DNA from: Stygiolobus caldivivus
GTDB lineage: Archaea; Thermoproteota; Thermoprotei_A; Sulfolobales; Sulfolobaceae
Length of the DNA: 64,000 nt
Assembly: GCF_019704315.1 (NCBI RefSeq)
Contig: NZ_AP024597.1
Span: forward strand, 1,736,001-1,800,000
Reading direction: 5' to 3'
Each line of letters opens with the position of its first letter. Within the stretch, counting starts at the first letter, position 1. Shown here in pieces: positions 46,697 through 56,400 of the stretch. The translations under genes and the position numbers were made by a program. The notes under the pieces were generated by a model, which was not told the origin of the DNA, searched no databases, and was given only the letters and a program-made list of their open reading frames with translations.

Positions 46697-47562
46697 CCTT
46701 TCAACCTCACATAATCTATTGGTGTACCCGCACTTTCGAGAAAACTAAGGTAATCCCTGAACACACCTCCGAATAAGGCGTTGGCAACAAATGCGGAGCC
46801 AACTGAAGATTCCTTAAATTTGAAATTATGTTTAATCCCAAAGGGTATCTCCCACTTTTTACTCCCAGACACTATAATCGGAATTTTATATTGCGCAGAA
46901 TACCACTCAGCTATTATCCTTAAGAGCTGAAGCCCTCTCTCCCAGTTACCATTTGTATATATAGTATTTTTGGTTATTTTAGAGTATTTAGATAGCAAGT
47001 AAGCCACCTCACCGTCCAGAAAACCGGCCGAACTAATACCCGGTATTATGCTCCCCCCTAGCCCGTCTACTACTTTCCCCTCAACGACTACTAAAAGGGA
47101 TGAAAAAGAGGAACCCACTTCGATTAAGACGAAACTATCGTACATCGTTCTGTAGAAAAAAGCTGAAGCCACCTTATCAGCAGTACCCATGTCAATAAGG
47201 TTGATTTTCTTACTTTTGTCGACGCTTATGAGTTCTATTACCCCGGGCAAGGTAAAGGCGTTGTCCAGCGTTCTGGCCGAAACTAGGAAATTCCGCAGAG
47301 GACCTTCTACAGCAGGGTCTTTTAAGGTCATGAGAAATATATCGCGGTCTGTGATTTCAGAGGACCTTTTGAAGGGTAACCCGTGTCCTGAGGGTAAAGC
47401 CACTCCAATAGGTCTGAGATCCGATATGTATTTGACAAGTATGCTAGAGGCCTTATCGACTAAATCCGTAGGAATAGAGAGAAGTTTTAGTGTCCTCCCG
47501 GTTTCGTCGACGAACGCTACCTCATACGTTCCGCTCCCAGGGTCTACTCCCGAAAAAATCAT
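46660..47562 (-). CDS. DUF1464 family protein (ASKHA/acetate-kinase-like fold)
   Basis: In this 300-residue protein FSGVDPGSGTYEVAFVDETG at the N-terminus is the phosphate-1 loop of the ASKHA superfamily. NLIDMGTADKVASAFF and LIEVGSSFSSLLVV (phosphate-2) follow, then GGSIIPGISSAGF. DUF1464 proteins are annotated as predicted butyrate-kinase-like but have no proven substrate. The gene overlaps the nucleotidyltransferase by 37 bp and the upstream RHH gene by 4 bp. Confidence 0.82.
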   Translation of the reverse strand: MIFSGVDPGSGTYEVAFVDETGRTLKLLSIPTDLVDKASSILVKYISDLRPIGVALPSGHGLPFKRSSEITDRDIFLMTLKDPAVEGPLRNFLVSARTLDNAFTLPGVIELISVDKSKKINLIDMGTADKVASAFFYRTMYDSFVLIEVGSSFSSLLVVVEGKVVDGLGGSIIPGISSAGFLDGEVAYLLSKYSKITKNTIYTNGNWERGLQLLRIIAEWYSAQYKIPIIVSGSKKWEIPFGIKHNFKFKESSVGSAFVANALFGGVFRDYLSFLESAGTPIDYVRLKGWEEVISLIRTF

Positions 47563-48095
47563 TGTGAGACCCTTACGACCGCTCCGTTTCTCTCGACCTT
47601 TAGATTTAGTGTGTAGCGTTTCCCTAAACTCCTCAGCAAGGAGCTAACTACACTCTCGAAGTATACGGCGTCTTTTTCATTTTTAAAAAAATACGCTGTG
47701 GCGTTTCCACTATCAGATGGTATTGCTAACCATTTCCCGTCTAGGAACTCTGAAAATAAATTCAGAACGTTAACCATAGTATCTAAAACAGTATCTTGCG
47801 TTTGACTCCTTGACCTTATATATGCATCTAAGTTAACGGCTAGAGTTTCGGGTGGGATATCTAAATTAATATGTAACGCATTTACACTTTTTAAAAGCCT
47901 ATAGAATTCAAACTCGGTTAAAAATAGAGATAGGTTTGTCCCAGCGGACATTAACTTAGTATAAACTAGTATGGCCTCATTAGTAGCGTCGTATATTGTT
48001 TTCTCGCTGTTTTTACAGTAGGTCGTGATCTCTTTGTATGCATCATCAGACATGAAACAAGATTTCCTTCCCATATGTGTACGTTTCCTTCCCAT
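47559..48095 (-). CDS. RHH-like protein heading the CitG operon
   Basis: This 178-residue protein has residues about 9-45 (RKSCFMSDDAYKEITTYCKN, then IYDATNEAILVY) that fit a ribbon-helix-helix DNA-binding domain. The remaining 130 residues are mixed alpha/beta with no recognised motif. The start region is a tandem duplication: ACACATGGGAAGGAAACGT then ACACATATGGGAAGGAAAT, giving MGRKRTH-MGRK. Either ATG (48095 or 48074) may be used. It is likely a regulator of its own operon. Confidence 0.6.
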   Translation of the reverse strand: MGRKRTHMGRKSCFMSDDAYKEITTYCKNSEKTIYDATNEAILVYTKLMSAGTNLSLFLTEFEFYRLLKSVNALHINLDIPPETLAVNLDAYIRSRSQTQDTVLDTMVNVLNLFSEFLDGKWLAIPSDSGNATAYFFKNEKDAVYFESVVSSLLRSLGKRYTLNLKVERNGAVVRVSQ

Positions 48096-48151
48096 GTGTA
48101 TACAAATGTATATCGCTTCTAATTAATTTTTGTGGTGAATAGGATAGGCTG

Positions 48152-48820
48152 TTAGGTAGATATTAAAAACTCTATAAGGTCCTCAAAAAATCTTTGTTCC
48201 TCTATTTTAAACCCCATACGGTCGAGAAAATTCTTTAGGATCTCACCTATACCTTGTGTAAGATTCCCGGTCGACCCTTGGATCGTAATAGTCACATAGA
48301 ACTTGTCTTGATTTGCGTTCTGATCCTTGTTTACGGTTATAATTGGAGAGATATCCGATAATAGTGGAGTCTTATCAAGTAAGTTCTGGATATCGGACTC
48401 AGTTATTATATCCTTTTGCTGAATTAGCCCTTTCACGCTATCAGCATACTGTAACGTAACGTTCTTATACCACAAGAGGATCTCATCGATTATATTCTTA
48501 TCGAGTTTAGTAAAAACCGATAACGGAACCCGTAGAAATCCTCGCCTATTTAGTTTAATCAAATAGGAGAGTAATAAATAACTGGATAAGTACTCAAGGA
48601 TATCTGCATTACGCGTGACTTTTAAAGAGTGAGCAACTTGCATAATTATATCGCTTAACACAGCAGTACGAGGGTTTTCATCATCACTTTTACCGTTAAG
48701 CGAAGTATGTTTAACGTTCAGTAAAGAGTTTACAATATAATTTAGCTCGTCTAGAGCATCACTGTACACCGGTGTTAGTTTAGTGTCACGTTTCTTAGGC
48801 TTACCTCCTTTCTTTGGCAC
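48152..48820 (-). CDS. Hypothetical protein with basic N-terminus
   Basis: This 222-residue protein starts with a strongly basic leader (MPKKGGKPKKRDTK), then is mainly helical (ALDELNYIVNSLLNV, DIIMQVAHSLKVTRNADILE), with a beta segment near residue 175 (KFYVTITIQGSTGNL) and a helical end. There is no membrane segment and no known motif. It is 56 bp upstream of the RHH gene on the same strand, so it may belong to that operon. I do not recognise the family. Confidence 0.6.
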   Translation of the reverse strand: MPKKGGKPKKRDTKLTPVYSDALDELNYIVNSLLNVKHTSLNGKSDDENPRTAVLSDIIMQVAHSLKVTRNADILEYLSSYLLLSYLIKLNRRGFLRVPLSVFTKLDKNIIDEILLWYKNVTLQYADSVKGLIQQKDIITESDIQNLLDKTPLLSDISPIITVNKDQNANQDKFYVTITIQGSTGNLTQGIGEILKNFLDRMGFKIEEQRFFEDLIEFLIST

Positions 48821-48976
48821 GCTATCACAAATTGGCGGTTTTCATATTAAAATTTTCTCGTCAGCCATTTATACTTTTCAACAATTTTAATAATATCTAT
48901 ACAGTTTTTCATATGTATTAAAATAGAATTATTATCAGCTTTACTTAGTTAAAATTGAAAACTTTGATCAAGTAAG

Positions 48977-49036
48977 TTCTCAGTGGCTGCCCACAGAAAA
49001 TGTCACTAATCCATTCGGCTCTTTGTCATCATAAAG
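48977..49036 (-). ncRNA. Possible C/D box sRNA downstream of tRNA-iMet (weak)
   Basis: On the minus strand a perfect C box ATGATGA lies at 49032-49026, 17 nt beyond the tRNA 3' end, and CTGA (D box) lies at 48983-48980, 42 nt later. That is the right overall size for an archaeal sRNA, but D' and C' are degenerate. An alternative is a simple hairpin, GCTCTTT-ATGATGAC-AAAGAGC, which buries the C box. Confidence 0.25.
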
Positions 49037-49049
49037 AGCGGGGGAAAGG

Positions 49050-49141
49050 TAGCGGCGCCAGGATTTGAACCTGGGATCTCGGGGTGTCTCAGGAGAAACA
49101 CCCTATGAGCCCCGCGGGATACCTGGCTACCCTACGCCGCT
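49050..49141 (-). tRNA. Initiator tRNA-Met (CAU) with intron
   Basis: The acceptor AGCGGCG pairs with CGCCGCT with discriminator A. The D-arm is GGGTAGCCAGGTATCCC. The anticodon stem CGGGG/CCCCG carries three or more G-C pairs as in initiators, with loop CTCATA-A and anticodon CAT. After position 37 there is an insertion of about 18 nt with complementary GGGTGT/ACACCC ends, matching an archaeal bulge-helix-bulge intron. The mature length is about 74 nt. Confidence 0.88.
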
Positions 49142-49248
49142 ACTTATTCCCTCCGCTACTCTAATTTATTCGCGCTACGTAATTAAAGCTTTCTATGTAA
49201 TATTAGGGTGAAAACTACAAAAGGGTTAGATAAAACAAACTCTGTACT

Positions 49249-49355
49249 TTATACTCAGTCAAGCACTAAAGGGTAAGTCCTTCGTCGTATTTATAGCGAA
49301 TGCGTATACTTTAGGCTAAAGTTCCTGTTGTCCTTTACAAACTGACCGAGTATAA
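49249..49355 (-). repeat. Palindromic MITE-like element C, copy 3
   Basis: Read on the minus strand it starts TTATACTCGGTCAGTTTGTA, then AAGGACAACA, has centre AAAGTATACGCATTCG, and ends in the inverted copy (reverse complement TTATACTCAGTCAAGCACTA, then AAGGGTAAG). At 107 bp it matches copies 1 and 2 in length, ends and centre. It lies between two intron-containing tRNAs. Confidence 0.75.
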
Positions 49356-49518
49356 TAACTTTTTAAAGATCGCAAAGTAAAGACCATACAATTGTACAAT
49401 AACTCATTTTTACCTAAATTTTAAAGAGATTATGGATAAAACTGTCTTATACGTCATTTTTACCCGCGAGCTAAGAGAGGGTCTTAGATATATTAAAAAT
49501 ATGAACCATAAGAGGACT

Positions 49519-49630
49519 TTATACTCCGTCAATGTGTAAAGGACAAGAATATCCCTATTGTGATAAACAAGACCTTCAGCATATAAGGGCATAGGCCTTG
49601 GCGTTGAAGGTATAACTAGTATAACTTAGT
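49519..49630 (+). repeat. Dispersed repeat B, copy 2
   Basis: The left end TTATACTCCGTCAATGTGTA followed by AAGGACAA is nearly the terminus of element C (copy 3 reads TTATACTCGGTCAGTTTGTA). The body has ATATCCCTATTGTGATAAAC, AAGACCTTCAGCATATAAGG and GCATAGGCCTTGGCGTTGAA, ending GGTATAACTAGTATAA. CCTT...AAGG near the end can fold into a hairpin. It ends 20 bp from the 3' end of tRNA-Ser. Confidence 0.7.
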
Positions 49631-49649
49631 TGCTCTAGTGGGAAAAAGA

Positions 49650-49760
49650 CGCCGGGGGCGGGATTTGAACCCGCGTGCCTCGGAGAGGCAGTAGGTCGCC
49701 CCTCTTTCTCGCTGGAAATGATCTCGAGCCTACCCCCTTGGTCCGCTCGGGCACCCCGGC
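49650..49760 (-). tRNA. tRNA-Ser (CGA) with intron
   Basis: The acceptor GCCGGGG pairs with CCCCGGC with discriminator G (serine-type in archaea). The anticodon stem GTAGG/CCTAC has loop CTCGAG-A, giving anticodon CGA. A long variable arm (TGCCTCTCCGAGGCA) marks a class II tRNA. About 26 nt inserted after position 37 is a canonical-position archaeal intron; 111 nt minus the intron leaves about 85. Confidence 0.88.
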
Positions 49761-50049
49761 AATTAATAGATTAGTAATTGTAACTTTAAAAGTTACACAT
49801 TGATAAAAAGGCGGTTGAAAAGCCCCACATTTTTTATGTAGAGGGCACTTTTACAGTCAAGGTTTTTTACTCGATTAATATTTACTAGAAAAATCGTGAC
49901 AGCTGACTATTACCCTAATCACCTACGTGTACACTTATATTCTATCTTATGTTAAGTTTTTAGAATTTGAAGGCTTAACCATAAATATGTAATATCACAC
50001 GTCAAAATCAGTAAACCCATAATCAGGCATGAGAGTTATACAGAAAATG

Positions 50050-50152
50050 TTACTTGATCAGCGTATAAAGGGCGATGATAGTCCTAAAACGACGCGCATT
50101 GACTGTAGGTTATAGATCGAGTCGTTACTCATTAAGGCCTGACGGAGTATAA
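50050..50152 (+). repeat. Palindromic MITE-like element C, copy 4 (diverged)
   Basis: The left end TTACTTGATCAGCGTATAAA followed by GGGCGATG, centre CTAAAACGACGCGCATTG, and right end whose reverse complement is TTATACTCCGTCAGGCCTTA follow the layout of copies 1-3 at 103 bp. The arms are less complementary than in the other copies. It stops 12 bp short of the spermidine synthase stop codon. The rest of 49761-50049 is AT-rich with no gene. Confidence 0.6.
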
Positions 50153-50163
50153 ATTCTGCCTTT

Positions 50164-51072
50164 CTATGCAGGTACTGCTACGGGCTCTTTTTCCGTAGAC
50201 ACCTTCTTTTCGGTTTCCAATTTACTCCTTATATTCTTAGGAATACTGAAAATCATCTCATGAGTCTCTCCATCATAAAACTTAAGTTCACCGGCTATTC
50301 TCTCCCTTATTAGGTTGTCGATTTGTTTACCCGCAATTGATGAAGGGTTTACGGAATCAGAAGCATAAACAAATCCCCATAGGCTATCAAACCCTGGTAT
50401 GTAAGCAATTGATGCACTAACGTATTTGAATACGTTCCTCAGAGTATTATATATTGCAGAAAAAGTGTCGAGGCTAAATGAGGGTGATGTGGCTTGGGTT
50501 ACTATCCCTCCGTTTTCTTTTAGTATAGCTTTAACGTGTTTATAAAATTCGACAGTGTAGAGGAGCTGAGAAGGTGAGTCTTTTATAGGGTCTGTTAGGT
50601 CTAAAACAACTGCGTCAAATCTCTCTTTTGTTTCTTTAACGTATTTATAACCGTCCCCGATAATAAGTTTCGTTCTAGGGTCATCAAAGCTACCCTGATG
50701 CCACTCCTGTAGGTATTTCTTAGCAAATTCAATTACGACAGGGTCAATGTCGACCATGACGGCTTGGTTAACGCTTTTGTGCTTTAAGACTTCCCTCAGT
50801 GTTGCTCCTTCTCCACCGCCGAGGATCAATACGTCTTTAGGCGAATTAAGAGATAAAAGAAGTGGGTGAACGAGCGTCTCATGGTAAATATACTCATCTG
50901 ATACTGTGGATTGAACCTTACCGTCTATTATTAAGCTCTTACCGAACCTGAAAAGCTCAACTAGAAGGACTCTTTGGAATTCACTTTTCTCTTCCGCTAT
51001 TACTTTCTTAATTGCATGGGCGTGATACTCATAAGGGGTTTGCCATTCAATGTGCCAGTGCCACTCGTACAT
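50164..51072 (-). CDS. speE: Polyamine aminopropyltransferase (spermidine synthase family)
   Basis: This enzyme transfers aminopropyl groups from decarboxylated AdoMet to polyamines; crenarchaeal forms act on several amines. [20 protein letters not shown] near the N-terminus, [32 protein letters not shown] (dcAdoMet-binding) and [19 protein letters not shown] (catalytic Asp) are all present. It has 302 residues with a short acidic/Pro tail. It overlaps the L37e gene by 1 bp. Confidence 0.94.
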   Translation of the reverse strand: MYEWHWHIEWQTPYEYHAHAIKKVIAEEKSEFQRVLLVELFRFGKSLIIDGKVQSTVSDEYIYHETLVHPLLLSLNSPKDVLILGGGEGATLREVLKHKSVNQAVMVDIDPVVIEFAKKYLQEWHQGSFDDPRTKLIIGDGYKYVKETKERFDAVVLDLTDPIKDSPSQLLYTVEFYKHVKAILKENGGIVTQATSPSFSLDTFSAIYNTLRNVFKYVSASIAYIPGFDSLWGFVYASDSVNPSSIAGKQIDNLIRERIAGELKFYDGETHEMIFSIPKNIRSKLETEKKVSTEKEPVAVPA

Positions 51073-51257
51073 TATACTAATCTCACTCCGTTAACTTTCT
51101 TATTTTGCCAGCTGTATCTTCTGATCTTCTTAGTCCTCCCGAACCCGCAAGCCGCACAATAGCCTTTTCTTGCATTGAACGCGTTCCTACCGCATCTTCT
51201 GCACCTAATGTGAGTAGATCCCTTATTCATTTTACCGAACGAAGGTGTACCTTTCAT
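51072..51257 (-). CDS. rpl37e: 50S ribosomal protein L37e
   Basis: This 61-residue basic zinc ribosomal protein has two CxxC pairs in [20 protein letters not shown] and [26 protein letters not shown] at the start is the family N-terminus. It is full length. It sits directly upstream of speE on the same strand and divergent from the FKBP gene. Confidence 0.97.
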   Translation of the reverse strand: MKGTPSFGKMNKGSTHIRCRRCGRNAFNARKGYCAACGFGRTKKIRRYSWQNKKVNGVRLV

Positions 51258-51345
51258 TGCCTTCCATTATCAGATTAACTAACTCGTTTATAACTTTATT
51301 TGCTTAGCTTTAAAAACTAGTAGCTATACTAATTTTAGATACTCA

Positions 51346-52047
51346 ATGTTTAAAGACAAAGATTTCATCTATATTGACTACGTAGCAAGAATAAAAGATA
51401 CGGGGGAGATCTTCGATACTACAATAGAGGAGGAAGCTAAAAAAGCAAACATATATGATAATGAAAAAATTTACAAACCTAAACTCGTAATTCTCGGCGA
51501 AGGGGCTGTAATTAAAGGGCTGGAAGATGCTCTATATCAAATGAATGTGGGAGAGGAAAAAGAAATAGAGATCCCTCCCGAGAAAGCTTATGGAGAGAGA
51601 GACCCTAACAAAGTAAAAACCATGTCTCTGGGTGAGTTGAGGAAACAAGGTATAAGACCTTACCCTAACATGATGTTGAGGATGAGCAACGGAAGTATCG
51701 CGGTAGTCAAGAGTGTTACTGGAGGTAGGGTTATCCTAGACTATAACCACCCCTTGGCTGGGAGAACGTTAGTATATAGAGTAAAAGTGGTAAAGGTTGC
51801 AGAAACTGAGTTGGACAAGGTTAAGGCTTTAATTGAAAGGTATTTTGGGAGCTCAAATATAGATAAATTCGGTGTAGAGGTAGGCAGCGATAAAAAGGAT
51901 GTTAAGATTACTGTGCCTAAGGAGTTTTACCTGGTGGAGGATCTACAGTCTAGAATTTATATAACTGCACGTGATATTATAACGTATGTATTACCCGAAG
52001 CCAATGTATCATTCATTGAAACGTACAATAAGTCGACTTTCAGCTAA
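51346..52047 (+). CDS. FKBP-type peptidyl-prolyl isomerase
   Basis: This 233-residue protein has an FKBP core with a SlyD-like insert: [53 protein letters not shown] and an IF domain at about residues 85-135 ([20 protein letters not shown]). A C-terminal extension of about 80 residues is archaeal-specific. It acts as a folding helper and chaperone in the cytoplasm. It overlaps the convergent egsA gene by 8 bp. Confidence 0.93.
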   Translation: MFKDKDFIYIDYVARIKDTGEIFDTTIEEEAKKANIYDNEKIYKPKLVILGEGAVIKGLEDALYQMNVGEEKEIEIPPEKAYGERDPNKVKTMSLGELRKQGIRPYPNMMLRMSNGSIAVVKSVTGGRVILDYNHPLAGRTLVYRVKVVKVAETELDKVKALIERYFGSSNIDKFGVEVGSDKKDVKITVPKEFYLVEDLQSRIYITARDIITYVLPEANVSFIETYNKSTFS

Positions 52048-53107
52048 TCACGCCCGTCTCTCTAGCTATTTTTTCAGCTGAACTCCAGCTTAATCCTCTA
52101 TCTCCCAAAATAGTATACCTTTCAGGTCTTATACTGTGGGCTATAGTCAGGGCCTTTATAACTCCTTCTTCAGGTATTCCGACCTCTTTAGCATTAGTCG
52201 GTAATCCTACTCTTTTCATTGCCTTCTTTATCTTTCTCCAGTTTATACCGTGGACATAAGCCATTAGAATAGTACCAATCGCTACTAATTCACCGTGTAA
52301 CCCTTTACCCGGGTATAACATTTCTATTGCATGAGCGAATAAATGCTCTGAACCGCTTGCAGGTCTCGTGCTCCCAGCCATTCCCATAGCTACTCCGCTA
52401 CTAATTAACGCTTCTGTAAGTATTCTCACCCCCGCTCTTAGATCCTTGTTAAGTAATTTTGTGCAAGACAGCGCGTGTTTTGCTGAAAGAAGTGCTAATG
52501 ACGCAGTGTAATCGCCGTAATATTCACCCGTAATCTTAGAAGCCAGCTTCCAGTCCCTCACAGCTATGAATTTTCCTATTGTGTCTCCGACTCCAGCGTT
52601 TATTAACCTTCTAGGTGCTGTTGATAGGATTTGAATATCGGCTATAATACTTAGTGGGCCCTTGGCTTTCACTGATATAGGTTTTCCCATTCCCTTAATT
52701 GCAGCAAAGGGAGATGTAATTCCATCATGAGATGGCGCGGTGGGTATACTTATAAATTCCTTGTCTATTCTGAACGCAACGTATTTAGCTACATCTATTA
52801 CGCTTCCTCCGCCGACTCCTATTATCACATTAGCTTTAATCTGTTTAGCGAATTCTTCAACGTGGTTTACCTCTTCTATATCTGCGCTCTTCACTTCAAT
52901 TACTTCATATTTAAAATTGGATAATGAATCAAATAGCTTCGATGTAATGCTCATTCTAACTATAGGACCAGTTACAACGAGAAAGGGATCTGATAGGTTT
53001 AAGCTTATCAGGTATTCCCTAATACTAGAAATTAAGTCGTTACCGATGTAAACCCTCTTTGGCAGATCTATTATATGTTCTTTACTTTCCACGGTTGTAT
53101 ATAACAA
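52040..53107 (-). CDS. egsA: sn-Glycerol-1-phosphate dehydrogenase
   Basis: This enzyme reduces dihydroxyacetone phosphate to sn-glycerol-1-phosphate, the backbone of archaeal ether lipids. [20 protein letters not shown] (NAD(P) binding), [17 protein letters not shown], and Zn ligands in [20 protein letters not shown] and [10 protein letters not shown] are all present. Start is TTG at 53107, with GTG at 53092 as a shorter option. The 355-residue length is typical. Confidence 0.96.
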   Translation of the reverse strand: MLYTTVESKEHIIDLPKRVYIGNDLISSIREYLISLNLSDPFLVVTGPIVRMSITSKLFDSLSNFKYEVIEVKSADIEEVNHVEEFAKQIKANVIIGVGGGSVIDVAKYVAFRIDKEFISIPTAPSHDGITSPFAAIKGMGKPISVKAKGPLSIIADIQILSTAPRRLINAGVGDTIGKFIAVRDWKLASKITGEYYGDYTASLALLSAKHALSCTKLLNKDLRAGVRILTEALISSGVAMGMAGSTRPASGSEHLFAHAIEMLYPGKGLHGELVAIGTILMAYVHGINWRKIKKAMKRVGLPTNAKEVGIPEEGVIKALTIAHSIRPERYTILGDRGLSWSSAEKIARETGVIS

Positions 53108-53163
53108 GAATTTAAATATTAAAAGTTGCTATACATGTGCTTGTAAGTCTACTTCTTTAAGAG

Positions 53164-55089
53164 TTGGTGAATGCTGTGAGTTCAGTTAGGTTAAATATAA
53201 TATCAGCAATATATGGGAACCTGCCTAAAGAAGCCCAAATAACCAAAATAGAATTTGAAGGACCCGAGATTGCAGTATATGTAAAGAACCCTTCTATCTT
53301 AGCAGATAAAGGAGAAATAGTAAAGAAGATAGCTAAAGATATAAAGAAAAGAATAGTAATAAAGGCAGATGAGAAAGCGAGAAAAGATAAGAAAGAAACT
53401 GAAGAAATAATTAAAAATATAGTACCCAAAGAAGCGGAAATTGTTAACATTAAATTCGATGACGAGCTAGGGGAAGTTCTAATTAAAGCTAAAAAACCGG
53501 GGCTTGTAATTGGTAAAGGCGGTACGCTCCAAAACAAGATCTTTTTCGAGACTTTCTGGAGGCCCGTAATAGTAAGAGAGCCCCCTATTAAATCAAGGAC
53601 TATAGACAGTATTTTGACACATATTTATAACGAGACCGAATACCATGCAAAAATACTCAAAGTTTTCGGAGAAAGAATACATAGAGAGTTATTGTTCAAG
53701 GAAAGGTCGGTGAGAGTTACGGCCTTAGGTGGGTTCTATGAAGTAGGAAGGTCAGCTGTATTAGTGGAAACCCCAGAAAGTAAGATTTTACTGGATACCG
53801 GTTTAAATCCAAGTGTTACTGGAGGAGAAAAGTTCTTTCCCAGATTAGACATAGACCAAGTAAGATTAGAAGATATTGACGCAGTAGTAATAACACATGC
53901 CCATCTGGACCACTGTGGGATGGTTCCTTTACTCTTTAAATATGGTTATAATGGCCCGGTGTACACAACTGCACCTACAAGAGATATAATGGCATTAATG
54001 CAATTAGACGCCCTCGATGTAGCTGAAAAAGAAGGAAGACCAGTACCATACACTGCCAAAGAAGTTAGGAAAGAATTGTTACATACAATTACTCTTGACT
54101 ATGAAGAAGTTACAGATATAGCTCCTGATATAAAACTTACGTTTTATAATGCTGGACATATAATAGGTTCTGCAATGGCTCATTTACATATAGGTGAAGG
54201 TACCCATAATATAGTCTATACTGGAGATTTTAAGTACGCTAGGACAAAGTTACTTGATAAAGCTAATGATGAGTTCCTAAGAGTAGATACTATGATTATG
54301 GAAACTACTTACGGTGCACAAGAGCAAGAAGGTAGAGAAGAGGCAGAGGAGAAGTTGATTAGTATTATAAATAATACTTTAAGTAAAGGAGGGAAAGTCC
54401 TAATACCGGTCTTAGCAGTAGGTCGTGGACAAGAAATTATGTTAGTATTGAATGAAGCAATGAAGAATAAGAAGATACCCCAAGTGCCTATTTATGTCAC
54501 CGGTCTAGTCGACGAGATTACAGCTATTCACAACGCATATCCAGAGATGTTAAGTAGGGAAGTTAGAGAGGCTATACTCTACAAGGATGAAAACCCGTTT
54601 ACCTCAGAGTTCTTCCACAGAATAGACGGCTACAGAGAAGATATTGCACAAGGGGAACCGAGCATTATTCTAGCTACATCGGGTATGCTAAATGGAGGAC
54701 CTGCAGTAGAATTCTTTAAAACAATGGCACCTGACAACAGAAATGCGATAGTCTTCGTAAGTTATCAAGCAGAAGGAACTCTAGGTAGAAAAATTAGAGA
54801 TGGTGTTAAGGAGGTACAAATAATAGACAGAGACGGAAGGGTAGAAAATATAAAAATAGCAATGGAAGTAACACATGTCGAAGGGTTTTCAGGGCACTCC
54901 GATAGGAGACAGCTACTTCATTACTTACGTAATTTAAGTGCAAAACCAAGGAATTTAGTGTTAAACCACGGTGAGCCAGGCGCTATAGAGTCATTCAGGA
55001 AGCAAGTTGATAGGGAGAAGGATAAGCTAGGACTAAGGGGGACTAAAATATATACCCCACAGATACTAGATAGTTTAAGGGTAGCTTAG
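53164..55089 (+). CDS. aCPSF1: KH-domain beta-CASP ribonuclease
   Basis: This 641-residue archaeal CPSF1 (FttA) homologue cuts nascent RNA to terminate transcription. Two N-terminal KH-like domains (about residues 1-140; [16 protein letters not shown]) are followed by the metallo-beta-lactamase core with [18 protein letters not shown] and ETTYGAQ. The beta-CASP region then has [11 protein letters not shown] and [14 protein letters not shown], and the final [14 protein letters not shown] and LNHGEPGA. Start is TTG. It is divergent from egsA. Confidence 0.95.
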   Translation: MVNAVSSVRLNIISAIYGNLPKEAQITKIEFEGPEIAVYVKNPSILADKGEIVKKIAKDIKKRIVIKADEKARKDKKETEEIIKNIVPKEAEIVNIKFDDELGEVLIKAKKPGLVIGKGGTLQNKIFFETFWRPVIVREPPIKSRTIDSILTHIYNETEYHAKILKVFGERIHRELLFKERSVRVTALGGFYEVGRSAVLVETPESKILLDTGLNPSVTGGEKFFPRLDIDQVRLEDIDAVVITHAHLDHCGMVPLLFKYGYNGPVYTTAPTRDIMALMQLDALDVAEKEGRPVPYTAKEVRKELLHTITLDYEEVTDIAPDIKLTFYNAGHIIGSAMAHLHIGEGTHNIVYTGDFKYARTKLLDKANDEFLRVDTMIMETTYGAQEQEGREEAEEKLISIINNTLSKGGKVLIPVLAVGRGQEIMLVLNEAMKNKKIPQVPIYVTGLVDEITAIHNAYPEMLSREVREAILYKDENPFTSEFFHRIDGYREDIAQGEPSIILATSGMLNGGPAVEFFKTMAPDNRNAIVFVSYQAEGTLGRKIRDGVKEVQIIDRDGRVENIKIAMEVTHVEGFSGHSDRRQLLHYLRNLSAKPRNLVLNHGEPGAIESFRKQVDREKDKLGLRGTKIYTPQILDSLRVA

Positions 55090-55137
55090 TAAATTAAACA
55101 TAACTTATACCACTTTTTAAAATTTTTAGGTATAAAG

Positions 55138-56016
55138 ATGGATACGGAGACCAGCTTATCCAAATATTTAGTAAATTATCTGAATGAATTGAGAACGAAA
55201 AATAGGATCCCACCAGTAAATTATGCAAATACCGGTTATTCTAAGTTTAAAGCTAAATATATGTTAAAAGATAAATTCTACGGTCACTATGATAGAAAGG
55301 GACTTATACCTCCTTATTATTACAACATGCTAAACCAATACCACTATATGGAAGAAAACTTGTGTTACATAAGCTCTGAGGGAGGGATTGGGTTTTTTTC
55401 TCGGGACGAGGCAGTTAATAGGGCTAAGCATTGTATTTACGATATGATATATGAAGATGGAGATTCCGGATGGGGACACCGAGACTCTTTGCTGGATCCA
55501 TGTCACAATTATGCAGACATTTACGTATCTTATAACGCCAATGCAATTTACTTGGTAGTGACTATGATTACTGCTAAGATTGAGTGGACACAAAGACCTA
55601 TTCTTAGAAACGGGTTAATCACCCTAAGGGGGAATATACTAGGGAATGTAGAGCCCAAATCAATTCTAATCTTTCATTATGAGCCCAATCCCGATTTAGT
55701 AAACAAAAGTTATTATACGCTTGGAAATCCTGTAGCCGGAGTCGTACCGTATCCGTACAAATACCCTAAGCTAAAAACTATAAGGCCATTAGAGTGGGTA
55801 TTTAATAAAGGAATAAGCTCAATCCCACGTATACATTATTCTAAATCTATGGCTAATAATATTTCTTTCTCTATAAGTTTTCCCTTTCTCTTTACTAGAA
55901 GGGGAATGTACTCAATACTTTTTACAAGTATATTGAGAGAACCTATTAATTGGAAACCATATACGAACAAGAGAAAAGGAGAGTGTAACCTCGCTATTTA
56001 TACTATTTTAATATGA
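55138..56016 (+). CDS. CAP (SCP/PR1) superfamily domain protein
   Basis: This protein has 292 residues. The N-terminal half follows the CAP pattern: YLNELRTKNRIPPVNYA, a His in KFYGHYDRKGLIPPYYYN, Glu in YMEENLCYI, and His-Arg in GWGHRDSLLDPCHNYADI, ending in AIYLVVTMIT. No signal peptide is seen, unusual for a family mostly secreted in eukaryotes. The C-terminal 130 residues are beta-rich and unfamiliar. Function is unknown. Confidence 0.75.
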   Translation: MDTETSLSKYLVNYLNELRTKNRIPPVNYANTGYSKFKAKYMLKDKFYGHYDRKGLIPPYYYNMLNQYHYMEENLCYISSEGGIGFFSRDEAVNRAKHCIYDMIYEDGDSGWGHRDSLLDPCHNYADIYVSYNANAIYLVVTMITAKIEWTQRPILRNGLITLRGNILGNVEPKSILIFHYEPNPDLVNKSYYTLGNPVAGVVPYPYKYPKLKTIRPLEWVFNKGISSIPRIHYSKSMANNISFSISFPFLFTRRGMYSILFTSILREPINWKPYTNKRKGECNLAIYTILI

Positions 56017-56175
56017 TGGTGGACATACAAAAGATTGAACAAAATTTTTATATAATATCCTTTGGAAAAATTTCAGCTTATACCTAGTCATACTCTAAAG
56101 TATGACATTATTCCTAAACTCATTTGGCATATCAGGAGGATTAAGAGTCATTTAAGCCTCAGAAAGCATGATTAA

Positions 56176-56267
<92 letters not shown>

Positions 56268-56400
56268 ATAATGTTAAAAAACACTTGCTTATAAGATTAA
56301 GTCCAAATATACTACAGTAATAACGTACTAGTTTAACGAGACTTTAAGTATAATATCTATATTTAATATAGAAGTAAAGAAACAAATAATTATCTTACTC

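Noticed and set aside
49410-49592. A 60-codon minus-strand frame over repeat B copy 2.
   Set aside because: It is formed by the repeat and flanking AT-rich DNA; the frame is not kept in the other two B copies.
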